Assembly: GCA_964581115.1 (NCBI GenBank)
Contig: CAZOMY010000015.1
Coordinates: 9,864 to 73,863, forward strand
Length of the DNA: 64,000 bases
Direction of reading: 5' to 3'
From: 2-02-FULL-55-14 sp964581115
Lineage (GTDB): Bacteria; Bacteroidota; Ignavibacteria; UBA10030
Numbering within the stretch: the stretch's first letter is position 1; each line of letters begins with the position of its first letter. The translations under genes and the position numbers were made by a program. The notes beneath the pieces are model-generated. The model ran no database searches and had not been told where the DNA came from. It was given only the letters and a program-made list of their open reading frames with translations. Positions 26,867-36,304 of the stretch are shown piece after piece.

Positions 26867-27864
26867 TTCTCCAGTTCCTCAAAGGACATCACCCCGATTC
26901 TCCACTGCTCCCATCCGGAATAGTCGAAGTGCCACCACTCCCACTCGTACTGCTTGAAGCCCTCACGCTCGAGAGCCGTCTTGAGCAACTCGCGGTGCCA
27001 GCGTTGCAATGACGTGCCTCCGGGATAGTGCGGAAAAGCCCGCTCGGAGAATTCATCATACCCGCTGACCATGTCGGCCGGAACGCCGGTGTCCAGGTGG
27101 TACAGCGTGGCGTCGAGGGCGCATCCGCGATTGTGACGCGAGCCCTTGGACGGGTTTGCCACAAAGACCTCTTTCATGGCGTCGGGAGTAGCATCCCAGA
27201 ACATTTTCGTGACCGACCAGGGTCGATAGGCGTCATACACAAGAATGCCGTAGCCAAACTGCCGAAGCCAGCCGTGCGCACGAGCTGTGGCCTCAGCCGC
27301 AGGCTGCTGGAGATAGGCGCGAGAGAGCGAATAGAACTGCTGTCCCATGAAGTTGTCGGTGGAGGCATACCGTATGTCGTACCGGATCGTTGAGTCCAGC
27401 GACCGTACTTCGACAAGTTGTGTGGGCCTGAAGGTGCCCTGCTCCGCCGGAGGTGCGGCCTCCCTCGCTCGACGGACCAACTCTTCTTCGGAGAACAGGG
27501 GCTTGATGCGAAAGGTGGAGCCGTCCTCGGCATCCAACACTCGCCTTCGATATCGGTTGCCCTCGATGAGTAAGGAATCGGGCCGCGAACCCCATCGTCC
27601 CCGGAAGACCACCGTCCGCCCCGATGTCAATGTCCACCGTTCCTCGCCGGCAGGCGACAGGATGTTGAACGGACCGGTCCGCCGGCCGAGTTGAAGCGTG
27701 CCGCCATCCTCACGCACGATCAAGGTGTCAGCCGCAAGGTATTCACCGATCAACCTCCGCACATCCGGCGTGACCACCGCCGGCTTCGGAGCGATCTCCT
27801 GAGCGGACAGACCCGTGAGGAGAGCACAAAGAACCTGTACCAACACCCACCACCTTGTCATCAT
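26863..27864 (-). CDS. Secreted D-Ala-D-Ala dipeptidase (VanX/DdpX-like, M15D)
   Basis: A 333-residue exported protein. The signal peptide is residues 1-22 (ending LSAQ). A poorly conserved N-terminal domain (about 25-140) precedes the M15 peptidase. Zinc ligands fit SRHNRGCALD (His, Asp) and the ExWHF-type motif in EWEWWHFDY; YDAYRPW is the usual substrate-side arginine region. VanX-type enzymes split D-Ala-D-Ala; exported forms probably recycle peptidoglycan. The start at 27864 (MMTRWW) is chosen for the signal peptide; the frame upstream is repeat. It ends inside the 121-bp element. Confidence 0.9.
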   Translation of the reverse strand: MMTRWWVLVQVLCALLTGLSAQEIAPKPAVVTPDVRRLIGEYLAADTLIVREDGGTLQLGRRTGPFNILSPAGEERWTLTSGRTVVFRGRWGSRPDSLLIEGNRYRRRVLDAEDGSTFRIKPLFSEEELVRRAREAAPPAEQGTFRPTQLVEVRSLDSTIRYDIRYASTDNFMGQQFYSLSRAYLQQPAAEATARAHGWLRQFGYGILVYDAYRPWSVTKMFWDATPDAMKEVFVANPSKGSRHNRGCALDATLYHLDTGVPADMVSGYDEFSERAFPHYPGGTSLQRWHRELLKTALEREGFKQYEWEWWHFDYSGWEQWRIGVMSFEELEK

Positions 27865-27948
27865 CTGCCATGCCCCCTCACGATACTTCACGACCTTTCG
27901 TGGACCATCCTTGCGTGCGATCGTAATGGGATGTTCATATACGAACAC

Positions 27949-28105
27949 CCTTCGTGTGTCTTCGTTACTCTTCGTGGAACTTTGTGTTCCGCTTCTTCCC
28001 GAGAACTCGATCACCTTCCGCATCCATCCTCTTCTTGCGTCTTCGTGACACCTTCGTGAAACTTCGTGACCCGCTTCTCCCCTAAAACTCCAGCACTTCC
28101 CGCAT
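27949..28105. repeat. 82-bp-spaced tandem duplication with ~10-nt CTTCGTG arrays
   Basis: Two units of about 75 bp (28031-28105 and 27949-28023) match at most positions. The right unit contains the last codons and stop of the esterase gene (MREVLEF-stop). The left unit has the same codons as MRKVIEF without the stop. Each unit also carries CTTCGTG repeats in 10-11-nt steps. They fill the junction before the dipeptidase gene. Confidence 0.75.
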
Positions 28106-28921
28106 CCTCTCAATGAGCGGCCCGATCTCCCTTCCCCAATAGGCCCACGAATGCCCACCCGGCGTCTCGTGGTACTCATACCGCAGGCCGCGGGCACGCA
28201 GTGAATCGGCAAAGACCCGATGGGCCGGTAGGAAACCTCGGAATCCATCCTGAATGCCTGTGACGAGATACAAATAGGGCGCGCGAGCCGTGTCGGCCGT
28301 CGAGACGAGGCGGTACAGGTCATGGCGGCGGCGGTGTCGGCTGGGCTCCTGACCGAATGCACGGCGCAAGGTGCGGTTGAGCGTTGCGATCCGTGCTTGT
28401 CCGACGGTGTCGTCGATGAAGCTTACGAGGGAGAAGGCGCCGCTCAGACTTCCCGCGAACCGGAATAGGTCCGGCCGCTTCAATCCGTGCAACAGCGCTC
28501 CGTATCCTCCCATCGACAGTCCGGCGATCGCGCGCTTCGTCGGGTCGACGCGGTAGGACGATTCAACCTTGCGTCGAAGGTCGTTCAGCAGATACGTCTC
28601 GTAGTCCTTCCGTTCATCGATCGCTGAGCGCACGTACCACGAATTGTCCCCATCGGGCATGACCACGATCAAAGGGATGTCGCGGACGAGCGAGGCGATC
28701 CGCGTACGGTCAACCCAGTCACGGTGCGAGCCGTCATGCCCGTGCAGGAGGTACAGAATGGGAGTCGCCCGTTGGACATCATACTCCCGGGGGAGCAGGA
28801 CCACGTACCGTTTGGTGGCCCCAAGAGCAGGAGAAAAGACGCTGTCGACGATCATGGCATCCTGGGCATGACTGATGATGGAGAAGAGCAACAGGGCGAT
28901 GCTGAAACAGACCGATCTCAT
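28082..28921 (-). CDS. Secreted esterase D/feruloyl-esterase-type alpha/beta hydrolase
   Basis: A 279-residue exported serine esterase of the putative esterase (PF00756) family. It has a signal peptide of about 20 residues (IISHAQ), an LLHGHDGSHRDW oxyanion region, nucleophile Ser in GLSMGGYGA, acid in TGIQDGF and His in GGHSWAYW. The family cleaves carboxyl esters such as S-formylglutathione, feruloyl or mycolyl esters; the substrate here is unknown. The ATG overlaps the stop of the vWA gene (ATGA). Its last codons are copied in the tandem duplication downstream. Confidence 0.9.
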   Translation of the reverse strand: MRSVCFSIALLLFSIISHAQDAMIVDSVFSPALGATKRYVVLLPREYDVQRATPILYLLHGHDGSHRDWVDRTRIASLVRDIPLIVVMPDGDNSWYVRSAIDERKDYETYLLNDLRRKVESSYRVDPTKRAIAGLSMGGYGALLHGLKRPDLFRFAGSLSGAFSLVSFIDDTVGQARIATLNRTLRRAFGQEPSRHRRRHDLYRLVSTADTARAPYLYLVTGIQDGFRGFLPAHRVFADSLRARGLRYEYHETPGGHSWAYWGREIGPLIERMREVLEF

Positions 28922-31074
28922 AGCATGCCCCACCGCTTGCGCAAGAACCATTCGAACGAAAGCAACGCAACGAGGAGTACGAGTGCCCACGGATGACTCC
29001 AGAGATCGAGATCAGACCGTCGCACGACGTCGGTCTGGCGGAACTCCGGCGCCGATCGGACGAGCTCTGCAAGCGAACCAAGCGACTCCCCTGTCAGCAG
29101 AGCCCCGCCCGTGCGTTCGGCGAGCCCGTTGAGCAACGCCCGGTTGAGACGCGTCTCGATGAACTCGACATTCACGCCTCCAACGGAGAAACGGCCACGG
29201 TCCTCCCCCAACACCATGCCGCCGGTACGAACGACCGAGATGGTCGTGTAGTCTCCGGGGGCGAGACTTGGCAACGCTCCTGCATACTGGCCGTTTCCGA
29301 GGGGAGAAAGGATCGTCGACACGGTCGTGCCATTGCCACGAGCGATCACCTCCACGTCCGCATCGCTGACGGGCTGCAGACTCTCGTCATACACTTGACC
29401 GGTGAACGTGGGGGGATCGATCGATGAGAAGACCTCGCGGTCAGGCCGCACGCGAATCCTCTGCTCATCCTCTGTCGCCGTTAGCCATCGCACCATCCGG
29501 GCCACGAATTCATCGGCTGCATCCCGCGGCCCTGCAGACGAAGGGGACAGCAATTTCCATCTCCAGAGCCCGTATCCAAACAGCAAAGCACTGCGCCGTC
29601 CCTCCGCGCGTCGGACGATCAGCAAAGGGTCGACCAACTCCTTGTTGCCCATCCGGACCGTGGCCAGCACATCTGCTCCCGGCCGTGGTACTACACTGCC
29701 GACCGGTCGGAACATCGGCGGCAAAGCCGCCCACGGGTCGATACCGTTCACGGAACGCACAATGGGATGCTGACGGCGGGAGGCCGGCACGGAAAAGAAG
29801 ACCGACAGCTCCGTGTTGACCACGGCCTCGAGAGTGGCCGGTAGTCGGAGGGCAAGACTACCCAGGCGGGCCGGCTCGGTCGTCCGCTGGGGCAGATACC
29901 ACAACGGGATCGTGGCGAGGTCGTCGCGGGCCAGTAGTTGCACCACATCCTCCGGCGTGCGTGCGTCGGGGATGCCGACGAGGATCAGCAGGTTGGCCCT
30001 GCGGACCTCATCGGGTGTAAGCGGACCCTCCAGGAATCCGCCGGCCGGCGTCCCCGTACGGGTCACGACCGTCCATGCCGAATCGTTCGCGATCGTCCGA
30101 TGGAGGAAAGCGGCGTCCGGGTTGGGCGAGGCCGAAATGATCAAGATGCGACGCTTGTCGCTGAGGATGTTCGTCAAGAAGCTGGCGCTGTTGTTCCGAG
30201 TCGTGATCTCTCCCGGAACCGGAGTTACGCTCACGGTCGATCGATGCCATCCCACGCTGTCGGGCGTGTAGCGGAGCGTCAGCCGCTGATCGCCGGAACC
30301 GGCCACAAGCGTCACCGTAGCACGGTCGGCGACCCGTCCGCGGTGTTCAAGCGTGACCTCAACGGTGGCTCCGGAGGCGCCGCTGCTGTGCAATACCAGA
30401 TGTGCGGGCACGCTCGTGCCCAGATACGCGGTCTCGTTCGTCACCACTTGGCTGATGCGTACGTCGCGCGGCTGGTTCGAGTCGCCGATGCCGATCGCGA
30501 ACACGGGCGCGCCCAACGACTGCGCTTCGTAGACCGGGTTCTCGCTTGTGGTGGTATTGCCGTCTGTCAGCAGAATGACGGCCGCAGGGCGACGTGCCGG
30601 ATCGACCGCCCGCAGGTCTCGGAACGCTCCGGCCAGGTCTGTCCGCTCGCCGGCAAATGTCAGGGAGTCGGGCGACCAGCGATCGATCGACCGGCGCCGT
30701 TCGGCGAACAACGACCACCGAAGCTCGGCTTCCGCCGCAAGCGACGCGAAGGCGGGATCGCTGAGCGCACGCTTCATGATGCTTCGACGGTTCCCGATGC
30801 CGTCGGTCAGCGTCAGCGATTGTGAGTCGTCCACCAACACATCGACGAGCGGTGGAACAGTCGAACGCTCGATGAAAGACAGGACCGGCTGTCCGACGAG
30901 TAGCATTAGGAGCCAGAGGACAAGCGCCCGGACCACGATGAATGTGCGCTTCCTGATAACGGGTAGAGGCGGAACAGGCAGGCGGTACGACCACCACGCA
31001 ATGCCGAATGCTGCGAGAAGGCCGAGAAAGGCGATAAAACCGTGGTACGAGAGGGCGAGGTCGACGCTGAACAT
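28918..31074 (-). CDS. Membrane-anchored vWA-domain protein (BatA-related)
   Basis: A 718-residue inner-membrane protein with two N-terminal TM segments (about 10-28 and 46-66) and one C-terminal TM (about 695-712). The first periplasmic domain is vWA-like, with a MIDAS-type VDDSQSL (about 81-87) and LLTDGNTT. It continues with Ig/CARDB-like and glutamine-amidotransferase-like segments (RRILIISASPNPDAAFLHR, later LLILVGIP) seen in large BatA relatives. MoxR and vWA proteins usually act together in metal insertion or protein maturation. It lies 9 nt from the subtilase gene and overlaps the esterase gene by ATGA. Confidence 0.82.
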   Translation of the reverse strand: MFSVDLALSYHGFIAFLGLLAAFGIAWWSYRLPVPPLPVIRKRTFIVVRALVLWLLMLLVGQPVLSFIERSTVPPLVDVLVDDSQSLTLTDGIGNRRSIMKRALSDPAFASLAAEAELRWSLFAERRRSIDRWSPDSLTFAGERTDLAGAFRDLRAVDPARRPAAVILLTDGNTTTSENPVYEAQSLGAPVFAIGIGDSNQPRDVRISQVVTNETAYLGTSVPAHLVLHSSGASGATVEVTLEHRGRVADRATVTLVAGSGDQRLTLRYTPDSVGWHRSTVSVTPVPGEITTRNNSASFLTNILSDKRRILIISASPNPDAAFLHRTIANDSAWTVVTRTGTPAGGFLEGPLTPDEVRRANLLILVGIPDARTPEDVVQLLARDDLATIPLWYLPQRTTEPARLGSLALRLPATLEAVVNTELSVFFSVPASRRQHPIVRSVNGIDPWAALPPMFRPVGSVVPRPGADVLATVRMGNKELVDPLLIVRRAEGRRSALLFGYGLWRWKLLSPSSAGPRDAADEFVARMVRWLTATEDEQRIRVRPDREVFSSIDPPTFTGQVYDESLQPVSDADVEVIARGNGTTVSTILSPLGNGQYAGALPSLAPGDYTTISVVRTGGMVLGEDRGRFSVGGVNVEFIETRLNRALLNGLAERTGGALLTGESLGSLAELVRSAPEFRQTDVVRRSDLDLWSHPWALVLLVALLSFEWFLRKRWGML

Positions 31075-31083
31075 GCGCGGCGA

Positions 31084-33138
31084 CTATTTCAGAAGCACCA
31101 TCGTTCCCGACAGCGTCGATTGCGGTGTGGCCAGGCGGTAGAGATAGACGCCGCTTGCCAGCGGACGTCCAGCCTCATCACGCACGTCGGACCAGGGGAT
31201 CACATTATCTCCGGCCGTGCTGATCCCCTCGAACACGGTGCGCACACGGCGGCCGAGAAGGTCGTAGACATCCAGCCGTACCGCCTCGGGTCGCGGTGCC
31301 CGGAACAGGAACGTCGTGCCGGCGTTGAATGGGTTGGGGTAATTCCTGGCCAATTGATATGCCGCCGGGATCGGCGGCTGAGCGCCAGGCGGAAAGAGCG
31401 ATGTCAGGCTGTCGGACGAGGGCTGCAGGTCGAATGTCGCCACGCCGACGGGACGCCGTAACACCGGCCCTCCGCTCATGCCGTATGTGATGTAGCCGAC
31501 GTAGGCTGTGTCGGCCGGTCCGCTGACAGGGAACGAGGCCGCGTACAATCCCGGAGTTGCGGTCGGAGCGAATGCCGCTCTGGTAAAGGTGGTGTCCGAA
31601 CGTCGGCGATAGTGCAGCGCAAACTGGTCATCGGCCAGTGGCGCGTTGGCCAATGCGCGGACCGATACGAGCAGCGTTGGCGTGCCGTTCAGAACGTAGT
31701 ACTGCACGATGGGGAGGTTCGAGATGACCGGGCCGAGTGCAAGGGCTGCCGCTCGGGCGTTGACCCGGCCGAAGCCGTAGTACGGATTGGGCCATGTCGA
31801 GGTCTTGGAGGTGCCGTCGCTCGACCGGTCCGCCGTCGACATGAGTGCCGACCGGATCTGCATGGGCGTCGCGTCCGGATGAGCCGACAGGATCAGAGCG
31901 GCCGCCGCGGCCGTCAGCGGGGTCGAGAACGATGTTCCCTGCCAGAAAGAGAATCCTGTATTGGCGGTGCCCGACGGAGCAACGACCCCCGTACCCTGAG
32001 CCACGACCTCGGGCTTCATCCGACCATCGAAGGTCGGTCCTGTTGAACTAAATCCGGCGAGGATACCGTCGGAGAACGTCGCGCCGACGGAAAGAATACT
32101 GTCCGCGTCGGCCGGGGCGATCAACGTTCCTGTGCTGGACGTGTCCGAACGGAGGTGGCCTTCGTTTCCCATGGCCGTCACCAACAGGACGCCGCGTCGT
32201 GCCAGCTGCCGCGCCGCCTTTGTGGTCGTGGCCGTTTGGCCGTCGAAAAATGAATATGAGGGATACCAATCGACATAGCCGAGCGACGTCGAAATGATGT
32301 CGACGCCGAGTGCCTCCAGCCACTCCAGACCCTCGACATAATAGTCTTCCTCGATCGCCGTTTCGCTCCCCGCCACCTCTGTCTTGCCGAGCGCGAGCTG
32401 GGCTCCGAAGGCGGGTCCAATGAGCGAACCTGGCAGATATCCCGCCACCGTGCCCAGCGTTGCCGAACCGTGATAGCCTTGAGATACCGATTCAGGCGAC
32501 TGGACTGACGTGTTCGAGTCGCGTTGAACGAAGTCGTACTCCGCAACGACGCGGATCGGGCTCAGAGCCGGGTGCTCGCGGTGATAGTTGAAGCCGTCGT
32601 CGAGCATGCCGACGAACACCCCCGACCCGATGACGCCGACCTCATGGAGGTCGACCGCCTTGATGTTCGTGTTCTGCGTCATCGACGATCCGTATGACAG
32701 CGTCGTCTGCACAGCCGATTTCAGGAGCGGCGAAGCCATCGGGGCTGTGCTCATCGGCATCGGCCGGCGTTTGATCGTTCGCACTGGCTCCACGCGCAAC
32801 ACGAACGGAAGCCGAGCAACAGCCGTCACGGCTGTGACATCATCGAACTCCACCGAGGCGGCGTTCAACCAGCGGGAGACGGTGCGCACACGGGCGCCCG
32901 CGACACGCAGATCGGCGAGGAACGACGGTGAAACGGGCCGGTCGTTCTCGTCCGTCAGTCGGTCGGCCGGCAGAACCTTGGCCCGACGGTGAAGGGCGCG
33001 ATCGGTGAGATGCGACAGGTCGTCCCGACTCGGGGCTTCCCGACCGTGGAAGGAGACCCACCAGCGCCCTGCGGTCTGGGCGTTGGCTCCGAGCGCAAGA
33101 GATCCGGCAAGGGCCAGATGGAGAAGAGAACGGATCAT
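31084..33138 (-). CDS. Secreted subtilisin-like protease (S8) with T9SS C-terminal sorting domain
   Basis: A 684-residue exported protease. The signal peptide is residues 1-20 and a propeptide-like region lies at about 25-120. The S8 domain has Asp180 (GMLDDGFN), His223 (YHGSATLGT) and Ser403 (GTSFSTP). The last 80 residues are a FlgD-like/Por secretion domain (YPNPFNAGT, YDLLGRRV, SGVYLYRL), which directs export by type IX secretion and surface attachment. This is the clearest lineage marker in the window. Its ATG overlaps the moxR stop by ATGA; encoding inside a periplasmic chaperone operon is notable. Confidence 0.93.
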   Translation of the reverse strand: MIRSLLHLALAGSLALGANAQTAGRWWVSFHGREAPSRDDLSHLTDRALHRRAKVLPADRLTDENDRPVSPSFLADLRVAGARVRTVSRWLNAASVEFDDVTAVTAVARLPFVLRVEPVRTIKRRPMPMSTAPMASPLLKSAVQTTLSYGSSMTQNTNIKAVDLHEVGVIGSGVFVGMLDDGFNYHREHPALSPIRVVAEYDFVQRDSNTSVQSPESVSQGYHGSATLGTVAGYLPGSLIGPAFGAQLALGKTEVAGSETAIEEDYYVEGLEWLEALGVDIISTSLGYVDWYPSYSFFDGQTATTTKAARQLARRGVLLVTAMGNEGHLRSDTSSTGTLIAPADADSILSVGATFSDGILAGFSSTGPTFDGRMKPEVVAQGTGVVAPSGTANTGFSFWQGTSFSTPLTAAAAALILSAHPDATPMQIRSALMSTADRSSDGTSKTSTWPNPYYGFGRVNARAAALALGPVISNLPIVQYYVLNGTPTLLVSVRALANAPLADDQFALHYRRRSDTTFTRAAFAPTATPGLYAASFPVSGPADTAYVGYITYGMSGGPVLRRPVGVATFDLQPSSDSLTSLFPPGAQPPIPAAYQLARNYPNPFNAGTTFLFRAPRPEAVRLDVYDLLGRRVRTVFEGISTAGDNVIPWSDVRDEAGRPLASGVYLYRLATPQSTLSGTMVLLK

Positions 33139-34154
33139 GGCCTGTCCGACGGCGCCTCTTTGAGGAGTCGTTGAACGATCTGGACCGGAGCGATCCCTTC
33201 CGCTTCGGCCGCGAAACTCGTGACCAGCCGATGCCGCAGGACCGGCGCGGCAACGGCTTTCACGTCATCGATGTCGGGTGAGGGACGTCCTTGGAGGACG
33301 GCCCGTGTCTTGGCCCCGAGGATCAGGTACTGGGAGGCGCGCGGTCCGGCTCCCCAGCGGATCCAACGCCGAATGTAGTCGGGAGCGCCGGGCGAAGCGG
33401 GACGCGAGCGATGGGCGAGCGCGACGGCAAATCGCACGACGTTCTCGGCCACCGGTACGCGGCGAACAAGATGCTGAAAGCCGATCACGTCCTCAGCGCT
33501 CAGCACCGGCTTGACCTCAGCGGCGTACTGGCTCGTTGTCGACTGCACGATGCGCACCTCCTCGTCGACCGAGGGATACTCGAGCCACAGGTTGAACATA
33601 AAGCGGTCGAGCTGCGCCTCGGGCAGCGGATACGTTCCCTCCTGCTCGATCGGGTTCTGCGTTGCCAGCACGAAGAAAGGCTCGTCGAGCCTGTAGGTCT
33701 GCCCGCCCGCCGTCACGTGGTGCTCCTGCATCGCCTCGAGCAACGCGGCTTGTGTCTTGGGTGGCGTCCGGTTGATCTCGTCGGCAAGAATGATGTTCGC
33801 GAACACGGGGCCCTGAACGAACCTGAATGCCTTCGTTCCCTTTGCACCGGTCGTCTCGATCACCTCGGTGCCGGTGATATCGCCGGGCATCAGGTCGGGC
33901 GTGAACTGGATCCGGCTGAACTTCAAGTCAAGCGCTTGTGCGAGCGTCTTGATCAGCAGGGTCTTGGCAAGTCCGGGCACGCCGACAAGCAGTCCGTGAC
34001 CGCGGGCCAGCAGGCAAAGAATGAGATGCTCAACGATCGCGTCCTGGCCGACGATGACCTTGCCGATCTCGGACCGGAGTCGCTGGTAGGCATCGGCGAG
34101 GTCGCGAACGGCCTCGACGTCGGAACCGGAGGTATGACGGGAGCGGATGGCCAC
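33135..34154 (-). CDS. MoxR-family AAA+ ATPase
   Basis: A 339-residue cytosolic AAA+ chaperone. Walker A is GVPGLAKT (about 57-64) and Walker B is IILADEINR; sensor-1 is ATQNPIEQEGTYPLPEAQLDRF. MoxR proteins work with vWA partners to mature or insert metals into target proteins. The vWA partner is probably the membrane protein two genes downstream. A DUF58 gene, normally next to moxR in Bat operons, is absent here. It lies 18 nt downstream of a SurA-like gene. Confidence 0.94.
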   Translation of the reverse strand: MAIRSRHTSGSDVEAVRDLADAYQRLRSEIGKVIVGQDAIVEHLILCLLARGHGLLVGVPGLAKTLLIKTLAQALDLKFSRIQFTPDLMPGDITGTEVIETTGAKGTKAFRFVQGPVFANIILADEINRTPPKTQAALLEAMQEHHVTAGGQTYRLDEPFFVLATQNPIEQEGTYPLPEAQLDRFMFNLWLEYPSVDEEVRIVQSTTSQYAAEVKPVLSAEDVIGFQHLVRRVPVAENVVRFAVALAHRSRPASPGAPDYIRRWIRWGAGPRASQYLILGAKTRAVLQGRPSPDIDDVKAVAAPVLRHRLVTSFAAEAEGIAPVQIVQRLLKEAPSDRP

Positions 34155-34172
34155 GGCGGCGTCGGGAATTGG

Positions 34173-35447
34173 TCAGAGACGGATGTCGAGGTAGATCGTG
34201 CGTTTAAGCTCTTCGACCCATTCTGCGTTGAGCCGGTTGCGCTTCACGAAGAGAGCCACCTGCGCCACGCGGTCGTAGTCGGTCTCGACTGTCATCGCAT
34301 GGGCCGGCGTGCGCTGCCGCAACCAGACGATGTGCCAGCCGGACGTCGTTCCGAAGTTGGCACGCGACGGCTGGCTGATCTCTCCCGTCTGGAGCGACAT
34401 CACGGTCGTGGCGAATTCCGGCACGAACTGGTCCGCGGTCAGAGTGCCAAGCTCGCCGCCTTGTGCCCGCGTCTCCTCGTCCTGCGAATGTCGGCGGGCG
34501 AGTTCTGCGAACGGTACACCGGCAACCGCCGAATCGCGCAGCATCCGCAGAAAGCCCACGGCGGCGGAATCGGATTCTGGACCTCGTTCAATGCGCAAAA
34601 GAATGTGGCGGGCTCGCACCTGCTCGCCTCTGCGCTCCATCAGCTGCACGAGATGGTAACCGTACTGGGTCTTGACGACCGGCGACAGCTGTTCCGGCTG
34701 AAGCCCAAAGACGGCCTCTTCGAATTCCCGCACATAGTCGCCGCGGCGTGCCCAACCCAGGTCACCGCCCCCCGCAGCCGTGCCGTCGACGGAATACCTC
34801 CGGGCGAAATCAGCAAAATCGCCGCCGGCCAAGATGCTGTCACGGATCGCGCTCAACCGCTCGCGCGTCTCACGCTCCACGTTCGAATCGGGCTGGGGCA
34901 CGACAAAAAGATGGCTGACGGTGAACTCCTCGGGGACCTGCGGAAGGCTGTCGCGGTAGGCCGCGTAGAACTCCTCGACCTCGCGTCGCGTCACCTGAAG
35001 CCGCGCCTCGCGCTGCTGCCGCACCTTCTGCACGAGCAATTGCTGACGGATCTCGTCGCGATATTCACGCTTGATGCGACTGATCGGCTTTCCGTAGATC
35101 TGCTCCACCCGCTGTTCCGAGCCGATCTGACGGATAAAATTCTGTACCTGCTGGTCGAGGGCGCGATTCACTTCATCGTCGGTCACCTCGACGCTGTCGA
35201 TGATCGCTTGGGCGAGGATAAGCTTCTCCGTCACCATGCCGTCGAGCACCTGGCGTCGCAGTTCGGGCGAATCGGCTTCGAGCCGATTCTGCATCGCCAG
35301 GAACGAGACCCGCTCGCTCAACTCGCTCTCGGTGATGATCTCTTTGTCGACGACGGCAATGATCCGGTCGAGCAGGGTCTGCGCGGAGACGTGAAGAGCG
35401 CCGCCACCCAGTGCGACGCACAGGATCAGAATTCGAAATCGGTTCAT
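34173..35447 (-). CDS. SurA-like periplasmic peptidyl-prolyl isomerase
   Basis: A 424-residue exported chaperone. The signal peptide is residues 1-22 and the SurA N-terminal chaperone region reads RIIAVVDKEIITESEL. Two parvulin domains follow, near 175-280 (VSHLFVVPQ, GGGDLGWARRGDYVREFEEAVF, YGYHLVQL) and near 285-385 (ARHILLRIE, GGELGTLTADQFVPEF, GWHIVWL). It helps outer-membrane proteins fold. It is third of three consecutive parvulin-type genes and overlaps the preceding one by ATGA. Confidence 0.93.
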   Translation of the reverse strand: MNRFRILILCVALGGGALHVSAQTLLDRIIAVVDKEIITESELSERVSFLAMQNRLEADSPELRRQVLDGMVTEKLILAQAIIDSVEVTDDEVNRALDQQVQNFIRQIGSEQRVEQIYGKPISRIKREYRDEIRQQLLVQKVRQQREARLQVTRREVEEFYAAYRDSLPQVPEEFTVSHLFVVPQPDSNVERETRERLSAIRDSILAGGDFADFARRYSVDGTAAGGGDLGWARRGDYVREFEEAVFGLQPEQLSPVVKTQYGYHLVQLMERRGEQVRARHILLRIERGPESDSAAVGFLRMLRDSAVAGVPFAELARRHSQDEETRAQGGELGTLTADQFVPEFATTVMSLQTGEISQPSRANFGTTSGWHIVWLRQRTPAHAMTVETDYDRVAQVALFVKRNRLNAEWVEELKRTIYLDIRL

Positions 35448-36304
35448 GGCATGCGAGAAAGGGCGGTAGTGTCGACGAACGACGGGCTGAGATAGATGTC
35501 GACGGCGTAGCGGGCGCGCAGATCTTCAACGAAGGAACGGTACGCCCGCTGCCTGCGGTCGACGGTCAACCGATTGACGATCTCGTCCCGGACATACGGC
35601 AGGTCGGCGGCCGTCCCGGCGCGCTGGATGCTCCAGACCTGAACGACCGTGAAGCCGTCTTCCGTCGAGATCGGGAACGATGGATTGCCCGGTGTGAGCG
35701 TCGACGCCACCCGCCAGAGTTCGCGCGGAAGCAGACGTGCTTCTGTGAAATACACCGAGTCGGTGCGGGCACGGATCGAGGGCGCGTGCGACGCGGATCG
35801 TACGGCTGAAGACCATGAAGTGCCTCGAAGGACGTCGTTGCGGAAGTCCGAAGCCTTTGTCCGTTCCTCAAAGACGGCGAGGCTGACCAACAGCACCGGC
35901 TCCGGGAGCTCGAATGAGTCGCGATGCTGCTCATAATAGCGTCGGACCTCGTCGCTGGAGGGGTCCGCTGCGGGCGCGCGATAGATCTCGGCGTCGAGCA
36001 GTTCCTGAATGACGATCGTGCGTCGCTGTACTTCCAGCCGGCGCTGCACTGAGGGCGATTGATCGATGCCGCGTCGCACCGCCTCGCGATACAACAGCTC
36101 GTCGGCGACCCATCGGCGTAGATACTGTTGGATCTGAGCCTCCGTCGGCGGACGCGTCGAGTCGAACTGCATCCGGATCTCCTGCATCGTTAGCGTCCGG
36201 CCTTCGATGCGGGCGACGGCGGTCTCGTCGGAGGGCTCCTGCTGACAAGCCCCGACGATGAGAGCGAGCAGGACGACGGCGGTATGACTACCGCGTCTGA
36301 ACAT
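35444..36304 (-). CDS. PpiC/SurA-related lipoprotein
   Basis: A 286-residue protein with a lipobox (LIVGAC, Cys20), so it is a membrane-anchored lipoprotein. A SurA_N-like helical region (VARIEGRTLTMQEIRMQFD, VADELLYREAVRRG) is followed by a divergent parvulin-like segment without the usual GGxLG motif, so isomerase activity is doubtful. It lies between two clearer parvulins and overlaps both neighbours (17 nt with the upstream gene, ATGA with the downstream gene). A chaperone role for outer-membrane or T9SS cargo is inferred. Confidence 0.8.
   Translation of the reverse strand: MFRRGSHTAVVLLALIVGACQQEPSDETAVARIEGRTLTMQEIRMQFDSTRPPTEAQIQQYLRRWVADELLYREAVRRGIDQSPSVQRRLEVQRRTIVIQELLDAEIYRAPAADPSSDEVRRYYEQHRDSFELPEPVLLVSLAVFEERTKASDFRNDVLRGTSWSSAVRSASHAPSIRARTDSVYFTEARLLPRELWRVASTLTPGNPSFPISTEDGFTVVQVWSIQRAGTAADLPYVRDEIVNRLTVDRRQRAYRSFVEDLRARYAVDIYLSPSFVDTTALSRMP

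Noticed and set aside
27865..28362. N-terminal extension of the dipeptidase across the esterase gene
   Set aside because: It translates repeat DNA and another frame of the esterase gene; a clean signal peptide starts at 27864.
33291..35495. 734-codon open frame on the plus strand
   Set aside because: It lies antisense to moxR and a SurA-like gene, both with complete conserved motifs. Its translation is Arg/Leu/His-rich with no recognisable domain, as expected for an antisense frame in GC-rich DNA.
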